NCBI GenBank assembly: GCA_016169945.1
Contig: JADLSH010000279.1
Coordinates: forward strand, 2,914,001-2,978,000
DNA: 64,000 nt
Direction of reading: 5' to 3'
Source: Trachythela sp. YZ-2020
Lineage: Eukaryota > Cnidaria > Anthozoa > Malacalcyonacea > Clavulariidae
How positions within the stretch are numbered: the first letter of the stretch is position 1; each line of letters starts with the position of its first letter. The position numbers were made by a program, and so were the translations under genes. This document shows positions 46,576-60,700 of this stretch, piece after piece. A model generated the notes under the pieces. It was not told the origin of the DNA. It saw nothing but the letters and a program-made list of their open reading frames with translations, and did no database searches.

Positions 46576-48646
46576 TTACAATGTTTTTGAATGCATTCTG
46601 TAATCAAACGCCATCGTCTTGTTCTCAAAAACCTCTTCATCCGATGACTCATCCATGGGTATATACGAACTCCTAGGGATCTTTAGAGTTGCAGGGGTCT
46701 TTCTAGGTCTCTTATACCTTCGTTCGACGAGATTTGTATCAAATTCAGAATCTTCGCTAAATGAGTAAATTGCCGAGGACACTTCGTGGGCAACGGAGCT
46801 GTCATCCGGCTCCGACATCGATTCGTCGTCACACAGCAATCGTTGTAGTCGAACTGAAAGGTCTTCGCTTGTTTCGCTTGCTGTGGGGCCTCTTTTTTTG
46901 CGTTGTTTTACTGGGCTTGAAATTGAACTCGTTTCTTTATTCTCTATTTGTTTCATTGTGTCACTTGCATTCTAAATGGTATAATGACAAACTATAAATT
47001 ACGGGTAGTAACTCCGAAAACTGTGAAAAGTTTGAAAATGGTTATTTACGTGTTTCGACTAGAGTGTAGTCATCAGTATACGAATATACCTGAAACTTAC
47101 AAATACGAAATTCCTTGAACAGTGACCACCCTCACCATCATCACTGTCATCATCACCACCACCATCATCACCACCATCATCATTGTCATTATCACCGCCA
47201 CCATTCACCACCATCACCACCATCATCATCAATCATCACCATCATCACCATCATCATCACCACCACCATTCACCACCACCATCATCAACATCACCATCAT
47301 CATCATCACCACCATTATCACCATCACCACCATCATCACCGTCATCATCATCACCATCACCATAACTACCATCACCACCACCATCACAATCATCACCATC
47401 ATCAACATCATCATGATCATCACCATCATCACCACCAATACCATCATCATAACCAACACCATCACCATCATCATTATCACCACGTATTCCACAACTACTT
47501 CTACTACTGTCAATACTGCTACTCACCTCTTCTTTCTTAAACCGTTTGAATGTTTCACTTGTTTCCATCCCTTTCTTTTTAAACTGTTTCACTGTCACAC
47601 TGCGAGATGCCTGCCTGTTTTGTGTAGCTTGTGTAGCATAGTGCCTGCCACTAGCAAAGCTCTCACGCGAAATTCCACTACCGTTGCAGTATTGTGTAGA
47701 ATACAACTTGTTTTGTTCATCCTTTACCGTGCTCCCGTTATAGCTCTCTTGAAACGATTGGAAGTTGACAAACGAGAGATTGCTATTTTGGACATCCATG
47801 AACCCAACTGGCTTCCTTTGTTGGCTTTCCTTCTGCTCTGCACCCCCCACTTTAACTTGTGATATTGCGTTCCCATTAGGTACTGTAAGACGAGTATCTT
47901 TTGTTCCGTTTTCACCTGTCACATAAAATAATATTAGGTTTTTTCTTTAGACTCAGACTGAATCTTAACGTGCAAAGAATTCTAGTTAATATGATCAATC
48001 AGTTAATCCTCTTTTAAGTCACATGGGGATTATCTATTTCAGCCACGTTTGAGGGGGCTTATTGGAGTGGGGTGGGGGATTAATAGAGAGAGGGTGGCTT
48101 AATAGACAGGGGGCTTATTGATTTATCTGAAAGTTGCGAGGAAGAACGAACATAAATTTCCAGGCCAATTAATAAGTCTAATCTGTACACACGTACTTCT
48201 TTGTAAAGGAGAGAGGGGAAGCTCAATAGAGATGCGGTTGATAGTTTCGAGACTCGATGAAAGTGCAATATATCTGATTGCCTATGTTTTTGTCTAGGTT
48301 TATGCAAAATGTTTGGTTATTATTCGTCACGAGTGTATTGTATTTCGCCCAGTTAACCAATAGCAATGTTTTGGCTTAGTTATTCATCCGTCACTTGAAC
48401 ATTTGGTCAAGTTAACTGGGTACCTTTACACGCTGCAATTTGTCGGGCCGATTTCAGATGCACGTTAATGACATTTGAAAAATACGTGGCAAACGTCATC
48501 ATGACGACATAATCAAATGAAAATATAACATAGCTAATGAGTTCCATCGAGTTCCTAAACCATGTATTCTATTAACTATGGACTAATAGACTATTCACGG
48601 TATTTACTTAGGTCGAGAGTAGAGATATATATCCCCAACAACAACG

Positions 48647-48710
<64 letters not shown>

Positions 48711-51700
48711 CCAAATCTCGTAACATACTTTTATTTCGTTTCGGTTTTGGAAGCACAGGGGGAGGTTTTTGTTTTCCTTTTCGATTGGATACAAAATTTG
48801 TTCCAATTACTTCGGTCTTCGATATCGTGGCATCTTTCAAATCTGTGGTTTCCTTAAATTGATTATTTTTTTGCGACATTGAAACTGTGGTTTTAATATT
48901 CTTTGTTTCTCTATTCAATAAGGACTTAGGTCGGGTCAGCTTTCTGCCAACGACCGCTTCGTTTTGTTGTTCTAGTGAAGTCATTGTACGTGTACTGCCG
49001 TCTGTTCGTTGTTCTTGAAAGTTGCTGGAAAAACATGAAGACTGGTTTCTTGTATAGGATACTGTCGCCGCATTCGATGTTGGTTGAGACGATTTCTTTT
49101 CTGCAGTCTTTACAAAACCGTTTGAAGTGAAAGTAGGAGATTGAGTTGTGGACATTAGCTGACCAGTCGTTGTGGTGGCATTATTCGATGTTCCAATTCT
49201 CTTGTTTTCTAAAGTAAAGGAAAGAAAAGTAAAATGAAATAAAGTAATTTAAGTAAAGCTGTATGGTATGATATGGTATGGTATGGTGTGGTGTGATGTG
49301 GTGTGGTGTGCTGTGGTGTGGTGTGGTATGGTATGGTATGGTAAAGTATGGTGTGGTATGGTATGGTGTGGTATGGTATGGTATGGTATGGTATGGTATG
49401 GTGTGGTATGGTGTGGTATGGTGTGGTATGGTAAAGTATGGTATGGTATGGTATGGTATGGTACGGTATGGTACGGTATGGTATATGGTATGATATGGCA
49501 TGGTATAATATGGTATGGTGTATTATGAAACGGTATGGTATAATATGGGATGGTATAATATGGTGTGGTATAATATGGAATGGTATAATATGGTATAATA
49601 TGGTAAGGTATAATATGGAATGGTATGGTATCAGGCATGGTATGTATTTCTTAATATGCTATATCTGATACATTCTACATCCAAATGCTTACCAAAACGT
49701 GCCCCATCCGTCTTGTCCACCATTTCTAACGATGTACTTGTAGAATGGACCAGGGTCGAACCAACAGCACTGTTGAGTGAGTTATTCAAAATCGAAGGTG
49801 AATCTTCATGAATAGACTTCTTATGTTTCCCAGTTTTGTCATCTTGTATCGGTGTGGACGAATCTTCCGGTTGTAAATTCTTTGGGCTATTTTCCAGCCC
49901 AATTTGTTCCTCAATAAGTTGAAGTAACTCATCCCCACTATCATTGATGTTACTGCTTTCCTCGTTCACTGTATTTGTTGTTTCAGCTTTGTTTTTTATG
50001 ACGAATTCATCAATAACATGCCCCCAATCCTCATCAACGTTCAAAGCTCGCTCTTGTCTTCTCTCCTGTTTTGTTATGCTATTACCAAAATCCTTTTCAG
50101 GGCTCGAAGGGACTAGCCTAGCCTCGTTCGCAGGCACCTCATGGGTTAGGACAAGCTTTGAACTTTTCTTACCATTATCTTCTCCAGAACTCGAACGGAC
50201 GTATTCCAACGACTTGGAAACTGGAAACGAGGATTGATCGCTTGACATGCCATTTCTAAAATTCGTCCTACGGTTTGAACGGACTAGACTAGCCTCTTCT
50301 GCAGACTTCTCATGAGATGGGATCAGCTTTGGACTGTTCTTGCCATTATCTTCTCCAGAACTCGAACGAACGTGCTCTAAATACTTGGAAACTGAGAGCG
50401 AGGAGAGATCGCTCGATTCTGCGGTAGTCGCCGTAGATTCTCGCACCAGTTTCTTCACGTCGCTCGCGCCACGGTGGACAGACACCATCACTTTTTCAGC
50501 GTACTTTAGTTGCTGCTCTTTGTCGATGTCTTCGTGTTTTACTAGAAAGGCTGTCGTACCACGTTTTGTTTCATTTTCGGTTGTATTTTGATCTTCTTGG
50601 CTGGATCGATTTTGTTCTGTTTCATCGCTGACTAATATTGTTCCTTTAGCAACTTCGGTTTTTGAGTTGCTTGCATTGGCTGAAAAACGGTTAATAAAGA
50701 AATGTATATAATAAGCTTTACGGTTAATCTAGTAAGTGTCGTTAACACTCAAGCGTGCGTTCACTACAATATTTTGTACTTCGCTATAACAGTACACGCG
50801 TAAAAATCTCACATCTTGTCAAGAAGATGTGTTCACGATAGTCTTGTAGCAAGCTTGTCAACAAGGTGTAACAATGTTGTCATTTTATCAAGTTGCTACA
50901 AGGTTGTCACTCAGTCACAACTTGTTAACAAGTTGTTGAATTGCATGAAGCTAGATAACAAGATGTTGGAACAACTTGTAACAAGTCTGTTGTTGAGTCA
51001 ACAACCTTGTAGCGCGTTGTCGACAAGCCGTTGACAACTTGTTGACAAGCTTGCTACAAGCCTGTTGCGAACACATCTTGTTGACAAGTTGTTGAAACAT
51101 CATTGGTACAAGTCTGCTGCAGGTTTTGTTACAACTGGTGCGTTTTTACGTGTGTATTAGGCTAGTGATAAAATGTAGTTCACCACAGTAACGAACAACT
51201 ACAGTCGAGCACAATCAACTTCGTTCGAATCGATGTTGGTGCGTGACATAATAGATAATACGCGCGTCGTTTGAACCAAGCATTATATATTAGGCATAAT
51301 TTAACAGTATAAATTTATTGTGATATGATTACCTTGTTTTGTATTCAACTCTTGGCGTCTCAAATTCTCTTGAACTTCTCCAGCATTGCCATCATCTTTA
51401 CCCAAACTGTCCAGACTATCTTCCATACTCTTGTTCAAAACAAAACTGCTTGTTTTTTTATGCTTGATTGTAAAACCTTTTATCTGCTCCAAACTTCTGC
51501 TACTTTCACTGTCCAATGTCTCCTTTACATAGGTAGAATACTCTGCGTCATCTCCTGTTCCTTCGGTCTGCATGTTTGGGGCTATTTCTTTGACGTTCTT
51601 ATTTGCATCTGATTTATTCATATTAACTTCTGTAGTCGACACATGCACCCGTTCGCCTCTGCCTTTTAATTGTGTTTGATGTCTATAGACTTTATACTCA

Positions 51701-54700
51701 GTTTCTTGTGCGGCATCTGCGTTCATTTCAGGATACATTGTGCTACTTGACATCGTTGCATTGCTTTCTGATGATTCCTTCCTGCTAATATCCTTGTCAT
51801 CTTCGCTTTCTTGATCATTGAGCGCTTTTTCGAAGAAATCAAAAACCGAATCAAACGCTTCGACGTTGTTCACGACTTCTGTTTTTGCAATGGTCTCATC
51901 TTGTAGACCTTTGGTTTCGAATATATCTCTGCTTGTGAGAGAACCACTTGCATTCATTTTACCAACTTCATTCTTTTCTGTTGCTAGAATTGTAAAGCTT
52001 TTCCCATCAAAATTAGTTATCTTCTCGAGGCTTTCCTTTCTTACAGTATTAGAATCACCCATGTGCTTTACTTTCGATGTATAACTAGTTCTTCGTTCAT
52101 TTTTGTTAGGATTTGATGAAACCACTTCAATTGTGCCAGATTTTACTTGCTTTCTTTCATCTTCAGAGCTTCTCGTTTTCTCGCTGTCGGATTCTCCCAA
52201 ATGTTTCGCCACAAAAGTGGTCCTTCTGGATTTGGTTGTAGTGTTGGATGCACTGTTTGCTCCTTGGTCGCTATCTTTGCTTTCATCCTTCGAAATTGCA
52301 GTAACGGAGACAATCGTGGTTGTGTTGTTGTTCTCATCCGAAGATCTTTCCAATTCGTTCACTTTCGTCTCCTCGGAACCTGTTTCAACATTGCCAACTT
52401 CTTCTTTTGTCACGTTTTTGTCTTTTTGAGGTAGAACTTTGGTGATGAAACCTTTGATTCTTGATCCAAATTCATTTTTCCCTTTATTTTCCTTCCTCTT
52501 TGAAGTTTGACTAATATTCCCTTCTTCTTCCATATTTAACATTTCATTCGCTTTTACCGATTCTTTATTGTTTTTGCTCTTTGAAACATTATCTTCTATC
52601 ATAATAGGGTCTTGACTTGAATTCACAGATGCTGTATTTTCTTTCTTTCTTACTAATTCGTTCTCCTTACCCTCTTTTCGTTCAGGATTGTTTTTACCCT
52701 GGGATGAATTACTCCTTCCAGCACTTGTAAAGAATTTCGTTCCAAAGAAGGTACGATGTTTGGTTTTAGGACTTGCGATTTCTGGTTCTTTACTGTCCTT
52801 CGTGTTAATCTCTTCGTGTTTTGAATCTAAACCATTGTTCCTGCTGTCACGCCCTTGGTTACTTTCAACAGTCTTACTTTCGATTTCGTTGTCATCATTG
52901 CTTACAACTTTCAAATCTTCGTGGAAGGAGTTTCTTTGCTGGTTATAAGAATCATTTTGATGACCAGCTTTGAAATTGTTAAAACCAATATCTTCATTTT
53001 TCGTTTGGTCAGCGTCCCTTAAAATTGTCGAATCTTCATGTAAAGAATATCGTTGTCGCTTTTGCACATCATTGCCTTTTAATTGAGTGTTCAAACTAAG
53101 GTTTTCTTCTGAATTTGATTTCATTGTAATGTAGCTAGTGCTTGTATTGTATGTTGTACTAATCTTCTCTTCTTCCATATCGTTAAATTGACTATCTAAA
53201 CCAGGATCTGTATTCCCATTATCGTCTGAGCTTAACGACTGCTTTGCATTGTAAGCGTTGCTTGTTGTAGACAGGGTACTACTCGACGATTGCTTTGTAA
53301 TATAAGCAGTAGCTTTGGTAGGCAACTTCAGGACTTCTCCACTTGTCGAACCACTAACAAATCTAGAATTATTCTGATCGCTCACAATTTCTCTTTTACT
53401 TGATTTTGATGTGCTTGATGGGACTTCAGTAATGCGATAGCTTGTTGTTCTCTCTTGAGGTTCTACGGTTAGATGTCTACTTTCTTCTGATGTCGTAGAA
53501 AATCGTACTTTATCTTCTTGTAGTTTTGAGTCAGCTTGAAACCGAGCATGTGCTGCTGAAGTTGTTGTATATTTTATTCTTTTTGAATCCAGACTCTCAG
53601 ATTGATCGGAAAGATCATGAACATCAAATTTATCATTTGCTGTAGTTGTTACTGGCGATGCTGTATGTACAAATATGTCAGTATCCATTCTCGTTCTTTT
53701 GTCACTCTCTAAAACTTTGTCAGTTGTTTTTCTATCTTCACCACCTCCATTCCCTTGAGAAGTAAACATCGCATTCAATGCTTTTTCGTTGTCCACAACA
53801 GTGACTGGAGTAATGCGGTTTCCTCCTTGGAAGAAACGCTTTCTTGTGCTCCTTGGGGATGTAATAGGGCTCGATGGTGAGGTGGGTTTCGTTTCTTTGC
53901 CCCCCGAATTTGGAAACAGCTCAAGTTGTACCAAATTTTTGGGTCCTTCACTGCTATTTGTGTAGGATTCACGAGAGTTAGCAGGATTTGTGCTTTTAGA
54001 CGATACCGGAGAATCGATGGAATTGGTTTCAATCTTTTGAGGTGGAACAACATCGCCCGCACATTCAGTTTGCTGAACAGTTTCTCTTTTGATATCGCTT
54101 TCCGAAGAAATCGATCGTTCCAGAAATTCTTTACTCTTTGACATATCCTGTCCTGAATCCACACTACTATCGTTAAAATTACCATCTGCTTTGTTGTGTT
54201 TCGATTTCGAGAAATTCTTCTTGAAATTCTTGAACTTGGGATAAAACGACGAAGCCTTAAGACCACTCTTGGAACTATTCTGTAATTTCTCTTGGGAGTT
54301 TCCTGGCGATGTTTCCTGGAAACTTTTGTCTTTTTCATTCAGTTTTTGAGAATTTTGCTTCTTTCCACCATGATCAGAATCAATATCAAGCACATTGAAA
54401 TTTTTGTCCAGATTCGGTTCGGACTTTGACTTTCTAATTCTCCCGAAGAAATTCCGAAATCCTCCATCTTTCTTCGGAGCTTTTACTGGTTTTTCCGATG
54501 GTTGTCCTTGGGGTTGTGTTATTGTCTCTTCTTTCTTCACAGTGTTGTTAGCACTCGATGTAAGTTCGTCGGTAGATTTAGATAGATACCGCACACTTGC
54601 TCTTTCACCCCCAACGATATATCGAGCTCTGAGTTTTTCGACCGGTTCTTCATTCTGTTGACTTGTATCTCTAGTTTCAGCCGCATTAACGGCTACCGTA

Positions 54701-57700
54701 GGCTCCCCCATTTTGTTCTGTTTGACATTTCTTGTCGATTCTCGCATTGTCAATTGTTTATCATTCTCAATCTCGCTTGCTGTAACGGATACAATATTCG
54801 AAGTTGACTTACTAGCAGCATTCCTCTTAAATTTCGGGCTCATAGGGTCACTATTAGGTCCAACTTCGACCACGTTCAAAAGCAAAACCGAAGAGTTATT
54901 TAGCTTCGTGATATTCTTGATTGGCTCTGCCTCTAAGTTTCTTATCTCCCCTTTCCTAATTTCTTCCTCGGGTTGTTTCATTTTCCCGCCATTTTTATAT
55001 CTATCCGGTCGGCTCTCGGGCTCGGAACTAGTACTTCGATGTAGCACTTCATGTACGGTCACATCAACTTGTCTTCTTGAATCTGATTGGTTTAGACTCT
55101 GCGAGACAGGATCGGGGGAAAACCACGAGTTCTGGTCATATGGATCGTACATCGCTTTCAATTGGTCCACACTTAGTTCGCTTTTTGAATGCTTTAGTGT
55201 AGGTTCACCGCCGTATCTTGTTATATCAAATCCTGAAACATCAGCAGATTTTGGACGAGCTCTAGATCTTTGAGTTGAACTAGGCTTAACCACATTTGTT
55301 GACATCTTGTCCTGTCTTTGAAGATTTTCTTCGGTCGGTAGTTTTTTGGGTTCATCGTAATAGCTTGTTATATCAAATCCCGAAACATCGGCAGATTTTG
55401 GACGAAGTCTTTGACTCGAATTAGGCCTAACCTCATTTCTTAACATTATATCCTGCTTTGGCAAACTTTCTCCCATTGAAAGATTTTTTGATTCATCATT
55501 ATAGACTGTTATATCAAATCCCGAAATATCGGCAGATTTTGGTCCAACTCTTGTCGATCTCTGACTCGCATTAGACGATTCTTTTCTTTGCTTAACCTCA
55601 CTATTTGGTAACATCTTATCCTGTCTTTGCCAATTTTCCTCCATCGACAGATTCTGAACTTCATCATTATATCTTCTTACATCAAACCCAGACGCATCAG
55701 CTGATTTTGGACGATCGCCAGGTCTGTTATTCGATTCATTCCTTTGCTTGGCCCCGTTATTTGTAAACATGCTATCTTCTTGTCTCTCCACATTTTCTCC
55801 CATGGATAGATCTTGTTGTGTGTATCTAAGCTTGGTGTCTTTTTCAAGTGGTATTACTGGTGAGCTATCTCCAATGGTGCTTGTTGGAGTGTTTACTTCT
55901 GATAAATTTTTAACATCTTCGACTTTTTGCACTCTATGCTCAATTGACTTTGCTTTTTTAATAACTTCAGATGCTGGGGCATGTACAACTTTAGCTGGGT
56001 GTCTATTAGGATTTGTCTCAAGATATTTGTCATCGAATGGATCATACATTGCATTAAGTTGTTCAAAACTAAGTTCACTTTTGGAATGTTTCAGTTTATA
56101 ATCTGTAGTTTCGTCAGATGGTCTCCGTTGTTTGTGAAACTCAACTGATTTCGTCCGTCTCAAGCTCGGCTCTCTACTCACTGCCTTTTTAAAGTTCGTT
56201 CTTTGTTGTTCGATCCATGCGGATGTCAGGCTTCGCTTGTAGGAGGCTTCGCTGTTGAAGGACGAAAATCTTGCCAGGCTTGTGTTACCGCTATTAGCTT
56301 TACTGTAGCTAGTTTTGCTGTATACACTAGGCTGGGAGAATTCTTCATCTTGTGTTTTCTTTGCTTTAACCCTTCCCTCGAGAGTTTCGTTTAACACTTC
56401 AGCTTCTGGTTTTTGTGGAAGCAATTCTTCTTCAGAAGACGCAGTTCGACTGCTATTTCTTTTCGGACTATCGTCCGAAATCCGGCCATCTGATTGGTCA
56501 ATTCTAACCGATGACGCAGTGGACACAACTGATTTCTTTGAACTAACTTCACCACTATACATCACACGAGTTGACTGACCGTTAAAATTTTCATTCAAAT
56601 CTTTATGCGGTGTCAGGGAAGATGATGAACGATATTTTTTATCAGCTTGTTTATACTTAGAGCCAGCGTTTTCAGGATATTTTACTTCAGCAGTCAAACT
56701 ATCGTCCTTAATGCTTTCTTTTCTACTTGTACTGTTTTCAGGTGTTTTTGTTGAGGAAATTGAAAAAGTGGTCGACTCAATATTCTTGTTTTGTTTCGCA
56801 TGATCTATTTCAATCTGATCTGTGCGAAGAGTTTCAGGAACTGGAAATTCACTTCTCTTAAGGTTTCCCTGCTGCAAAGTACTCGATAATTCGGCTTTAG
56901 TTTTGGGCTGCTGATAAACAACATCTGCCTTATCTTTAAGCTGGGATGTCTTCACAACTTTATACCCAACTTTGGAATGAAGATGCCTTTTGTCCACCTC
57001 AAAATTTTCATAAACATTTGTGTCCCTGACCGAATCCGGTTTCTCGTAGATCAATTCCACCATTTTGGAAGAGTTAGGTGGTGTCATCTTTTCATAATCG
57101 TACTGTTCGTATAATCTTTCCCCTACGAAATTTGGTTGCTCGTAAATATGCTCAACAGGCTGTTCGTAATAATCTGTGCTATCGTTCCTTTCTGCGTCCT
57201 TTTCGTCAAGTGGACATTTTTTGGATGAAATATTTGTCTCAGTTGGGACTTCGTAATAGCTTTCGCTTGTTTTTAGTTCAGTTGGGGTATCTGGCAATGG
57301 CTTTTTATAATCTGTGCCATTTCTTTGCATATCAATTTGATCGAGTGGACATTTTGTAGCAGAAAAATTTGAGTCCCTGTCGACCTTGGGTTCTTCGTAA
57401 AGGCTTTCGTTTGGTTTTAGTTCAGTTGAATGAAGTGGGGTGGTTTCTATTTTTACTTCAAACTTTGGTTGTTGATAATATTGTTCATCCTGTTGAGGTG
57501 TCAGTTGTTCTGAAGTTATGTAGGTGGATTTTGAGTGATTGCTGTGAAATGTGTTTTTTCCTTGTTTTGGAAGTATGTTTTGTAGCGTTTCTACTTTCCG
57601 AACTTCAATATTTGGTTGTTGATAATAATCTTCATTCTGGCCATGACCAGGTGCTATTTGCTCAGGAGTTACGTTCGATGTAGATTCTGAGTTCCTGTTG

Positions 57701-60700
57701 TAAACTGCGTTTTTATCTTGTTCAGGATGAATACTCTGGTTTGTTTCAAGAGCTTCCATTCTCCTTACTTCAGGGTTTGGCTGTTGATAATAATCTTCAT
57801 TCTGGTAAGGTGATTGTACTTCAGGAGATAAGTTCGATGTAGATTTTGAGTTCCTGTTGTCAACCATGATTTTACCTTGTCTAAGATGACTATTCTGGTT
57901 TGTTTCAAGAGATTCCATTCTCCTTACTTCAGGGTTTGGCTGTTGATAATAATCTTCATTCTGGTAAGGTGATTGTACTTCAGGAGTTATGTTCGATGAA
58001 GGTTTTGAGTTTCTGTTGTAAACCGCGTTTTTATCTTGTTTAGGTTGACTATTCTGGTTTGTTTCTACTGTTTTCAGTGTCCTAACTTCAGGATCTGGTT
58101 GTTGATAATAATCTTCATTCTGATAAGGTGATTGTACTTCAGGAGTTATGTTCGATGAAGGTTTTGAGTTTCTGTTGTAAACTGTGATTTTATCTTGTTT
58201 AGGTTGACTATTCTGGTTTGTTTCAGGAGCTTCCATGCTCCTTACTTCAAGGCTTGGTTGTTGATAATAGTCTTCATTCTGGTAAGGTGATTGTACTTCA
58301 GGAGTCATGTTTGATGGAGATTTTGAATTCCTGTTGTAAACTGTATCTTTAACTTTGTTAGGATGACTACTTTGGTCTGTTTCATCTGTTTTCAATGTTC
58401 TAACTTCAAAACTTGGTTGTTGATAATAGTCTTCATTCTGGCTTTGGTTGGCTGTCTTTATTTCAGGAGTTACATTTGGTGGAGATTTTGAGTTCCTGTT
58501 GGATACCGTGTTCTTATCTTGTTTTGGATGAACACTCTGGTTTGTTTCAACTGTTTTCAATGACTTTACTTCGGGGTCTGGTTGTTGATAATAGCCTCCA
58601 TCGCGGTCACGTGTTACCTGTTCGGAAATTATGTCCTTTGTAGATTTGGGCTGACGATTGTAAACTGTATTATCAAATTGGTTAGGATGACTCCTTTGGT
58701 TTCTTTCAACTGTCTTCGTTGTCCTAATTTCAAAACTTGGTTCTTGATAGTAGCCTTCATCCTGGCCAGATGTCACTTGTTCAGAAAGTTTGTTCTTTCC
58801 AGATTTCGGCTGATGATTGGTAAGTTCATTCTGAACATGTTTGGGTTGAATAAAGTGACTTGTTGTGGCTGTTTCCATCGTGTTTAGTTCAGGCTTTGGC
58901 TGTTGGTTATAGTATTTTTCCTGTTCAGGTGTTACTCGTTCAGGCGTTGCGTTCGCTATAAATTTAGTGTCACTCTGGGTCTGGTGAACTTTATGGCTTG
59001 TTCTAACTACAACGTTTTCATAATCTTCATCACTTGTGTCCCTGAGTTCAGATTGTGTCTGCTTTTTGGGATGAACGTTTTGGGTTGGTTTAACTTGTTC
59101 TGGATGGCCATCAGTTTTGCGCTGAAAAAGTGTTGCTTTATCATTTGATTCTAATTCGTGTTTCTGATGATTGGTTATCGATGAATGATTAGCGATCGAT
59201 GGATGAGCACTTATCGATCGATGATTAGCAAATGATGGATCTTTGGTTATTAATGGGTCGTTAGTTATCGATGGACCTTTAATCACCGATGATTCATTAG
59301 TCATCGATCGATGATTAGTTGTCGATGGATCTTCAGCGATCGATTGAATAATAGTAGATGGATCTTTAGTCATCGATGGACCATTACTTATCGATTGATG
59401 ATTAGTTACCGATAGATCATCAAGTATTGATGGATCTTTGACTATGGATGGATCATTAATTATCGATGAATTTCCAGACATCGGTTGCCAATCGTTGATG
59501 GTAGAGACCTCAGGTTTTGAATGAGTGTAGCTCACATTAAGCTCGGGAAGTAATTTATCTTTATCAGGACTTGTGTTCAATTCAGAATTAGGCTCACTTT
59601 GATATTTTCTGTCCATTTCAGAAATTCCAAGATCTGGACGACGGGAATAGACAGTGTTTGTCCCAGGTTTTTCTTTAGGTTGACTGCCAGCCTTTTCTGG
59701 CGAAATGGTGCTCATTTCTGACGCGAATTGCCTGGGAGTAGATACTTCCAGGGATAAAACTTCCTGGGGTACAGTCTTCCGGGATGTGGTTTCCTTGGGT
59801 AAATTGTTCCGGGATAGAACTTCGTGTTGTCTAACAGTTTGATACGTAAATTCTCTGCTCGGATTAGAAACAATTCGAGGCGTAACTTTCTGTGGAGACT
59901 CTCGGGGGAACGTTCCGAGCGAGACCTTATTCCGGTATGAAACTTCCTGGTCTAATGTAGGTTCCTCCGATTGGTTTTTCAGCGGCGGACGATTCTTGCT
60001 GGCAGATTCTGGGCGAGCTCTGCTCGTCTGTGGTGCGTGTATGGAGCGAAGGAACGTTTTACTATCAGGTTTCTTTACGGTCGATCTTAGCGTGCTGATC
60101 AACGAACGTGCTTGTTTTGTAGGATCTTGCGTGCTGTGATCTGACGAATCGCGATCGTGTGTGATGTCATCATATCGAATGCTGAAACCGTTTCGCGAGA
60201 CTCCTTTTGGTATGACGTCGCCAGTCATGGCGTCACCGTTCGCGATCTGATAGGACATGACGTCATCGGTCATGACATCATAAGTCGTTACGTCATCATT
60301 TATGACATCATCAGCCATGACACCATCGGTTGTGACGTCATTATTTCTGACGTCATTTTTGCTGCGGGAAGTGCTGTAATTTTCTCCATCAAAACTGCCA
60401 AAGTCTTCATCCCAAAAAGTCGAATCTACGCTTTCGACTTGTTCTACTTTCTGAGCTGATATTCTCTCGTGAGCCAGGGGTCTGAAGTTCCCACCGGCAC
60501 TTTCTACCGTCAGAGTGTCCATTTTCCGACCGGCACTTTCTCCCATCTGTGTATCCATTTTATCAAAATCAATCGGATCATTCATGAACATGCCTAGGGA
60601 TTTCGATCTCCGATGAACGGGCTGTGGCATATCCAATGCATCATAATCAAAGACAAAAGACCCGGGAGGGGCAGACCTCCGACGTTCCGGGAAGCCCCCG

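Noticed and set aside
47115..47862. Histidine-rich and threonine-rich frames over the CAT/CAC repeats
   Set aside because: These are translations of a microsatellite inside intron 4 of the giant gene. Exon 4 ends at 47527 with a good GTGAGT donor.
48591..48806. Poly-leucine/poly-valine protein ends
   Set aside because: They arise only by reading exon 3 through its GTATGT donor into the GTT microsatellite.
49181..49668. Tyr/His/Pro- and Trp/Tyr/Gly-rich frames
   Set aside because: Direct translations of the TATGG pentamer repeat in intron 2 of the giant gene.
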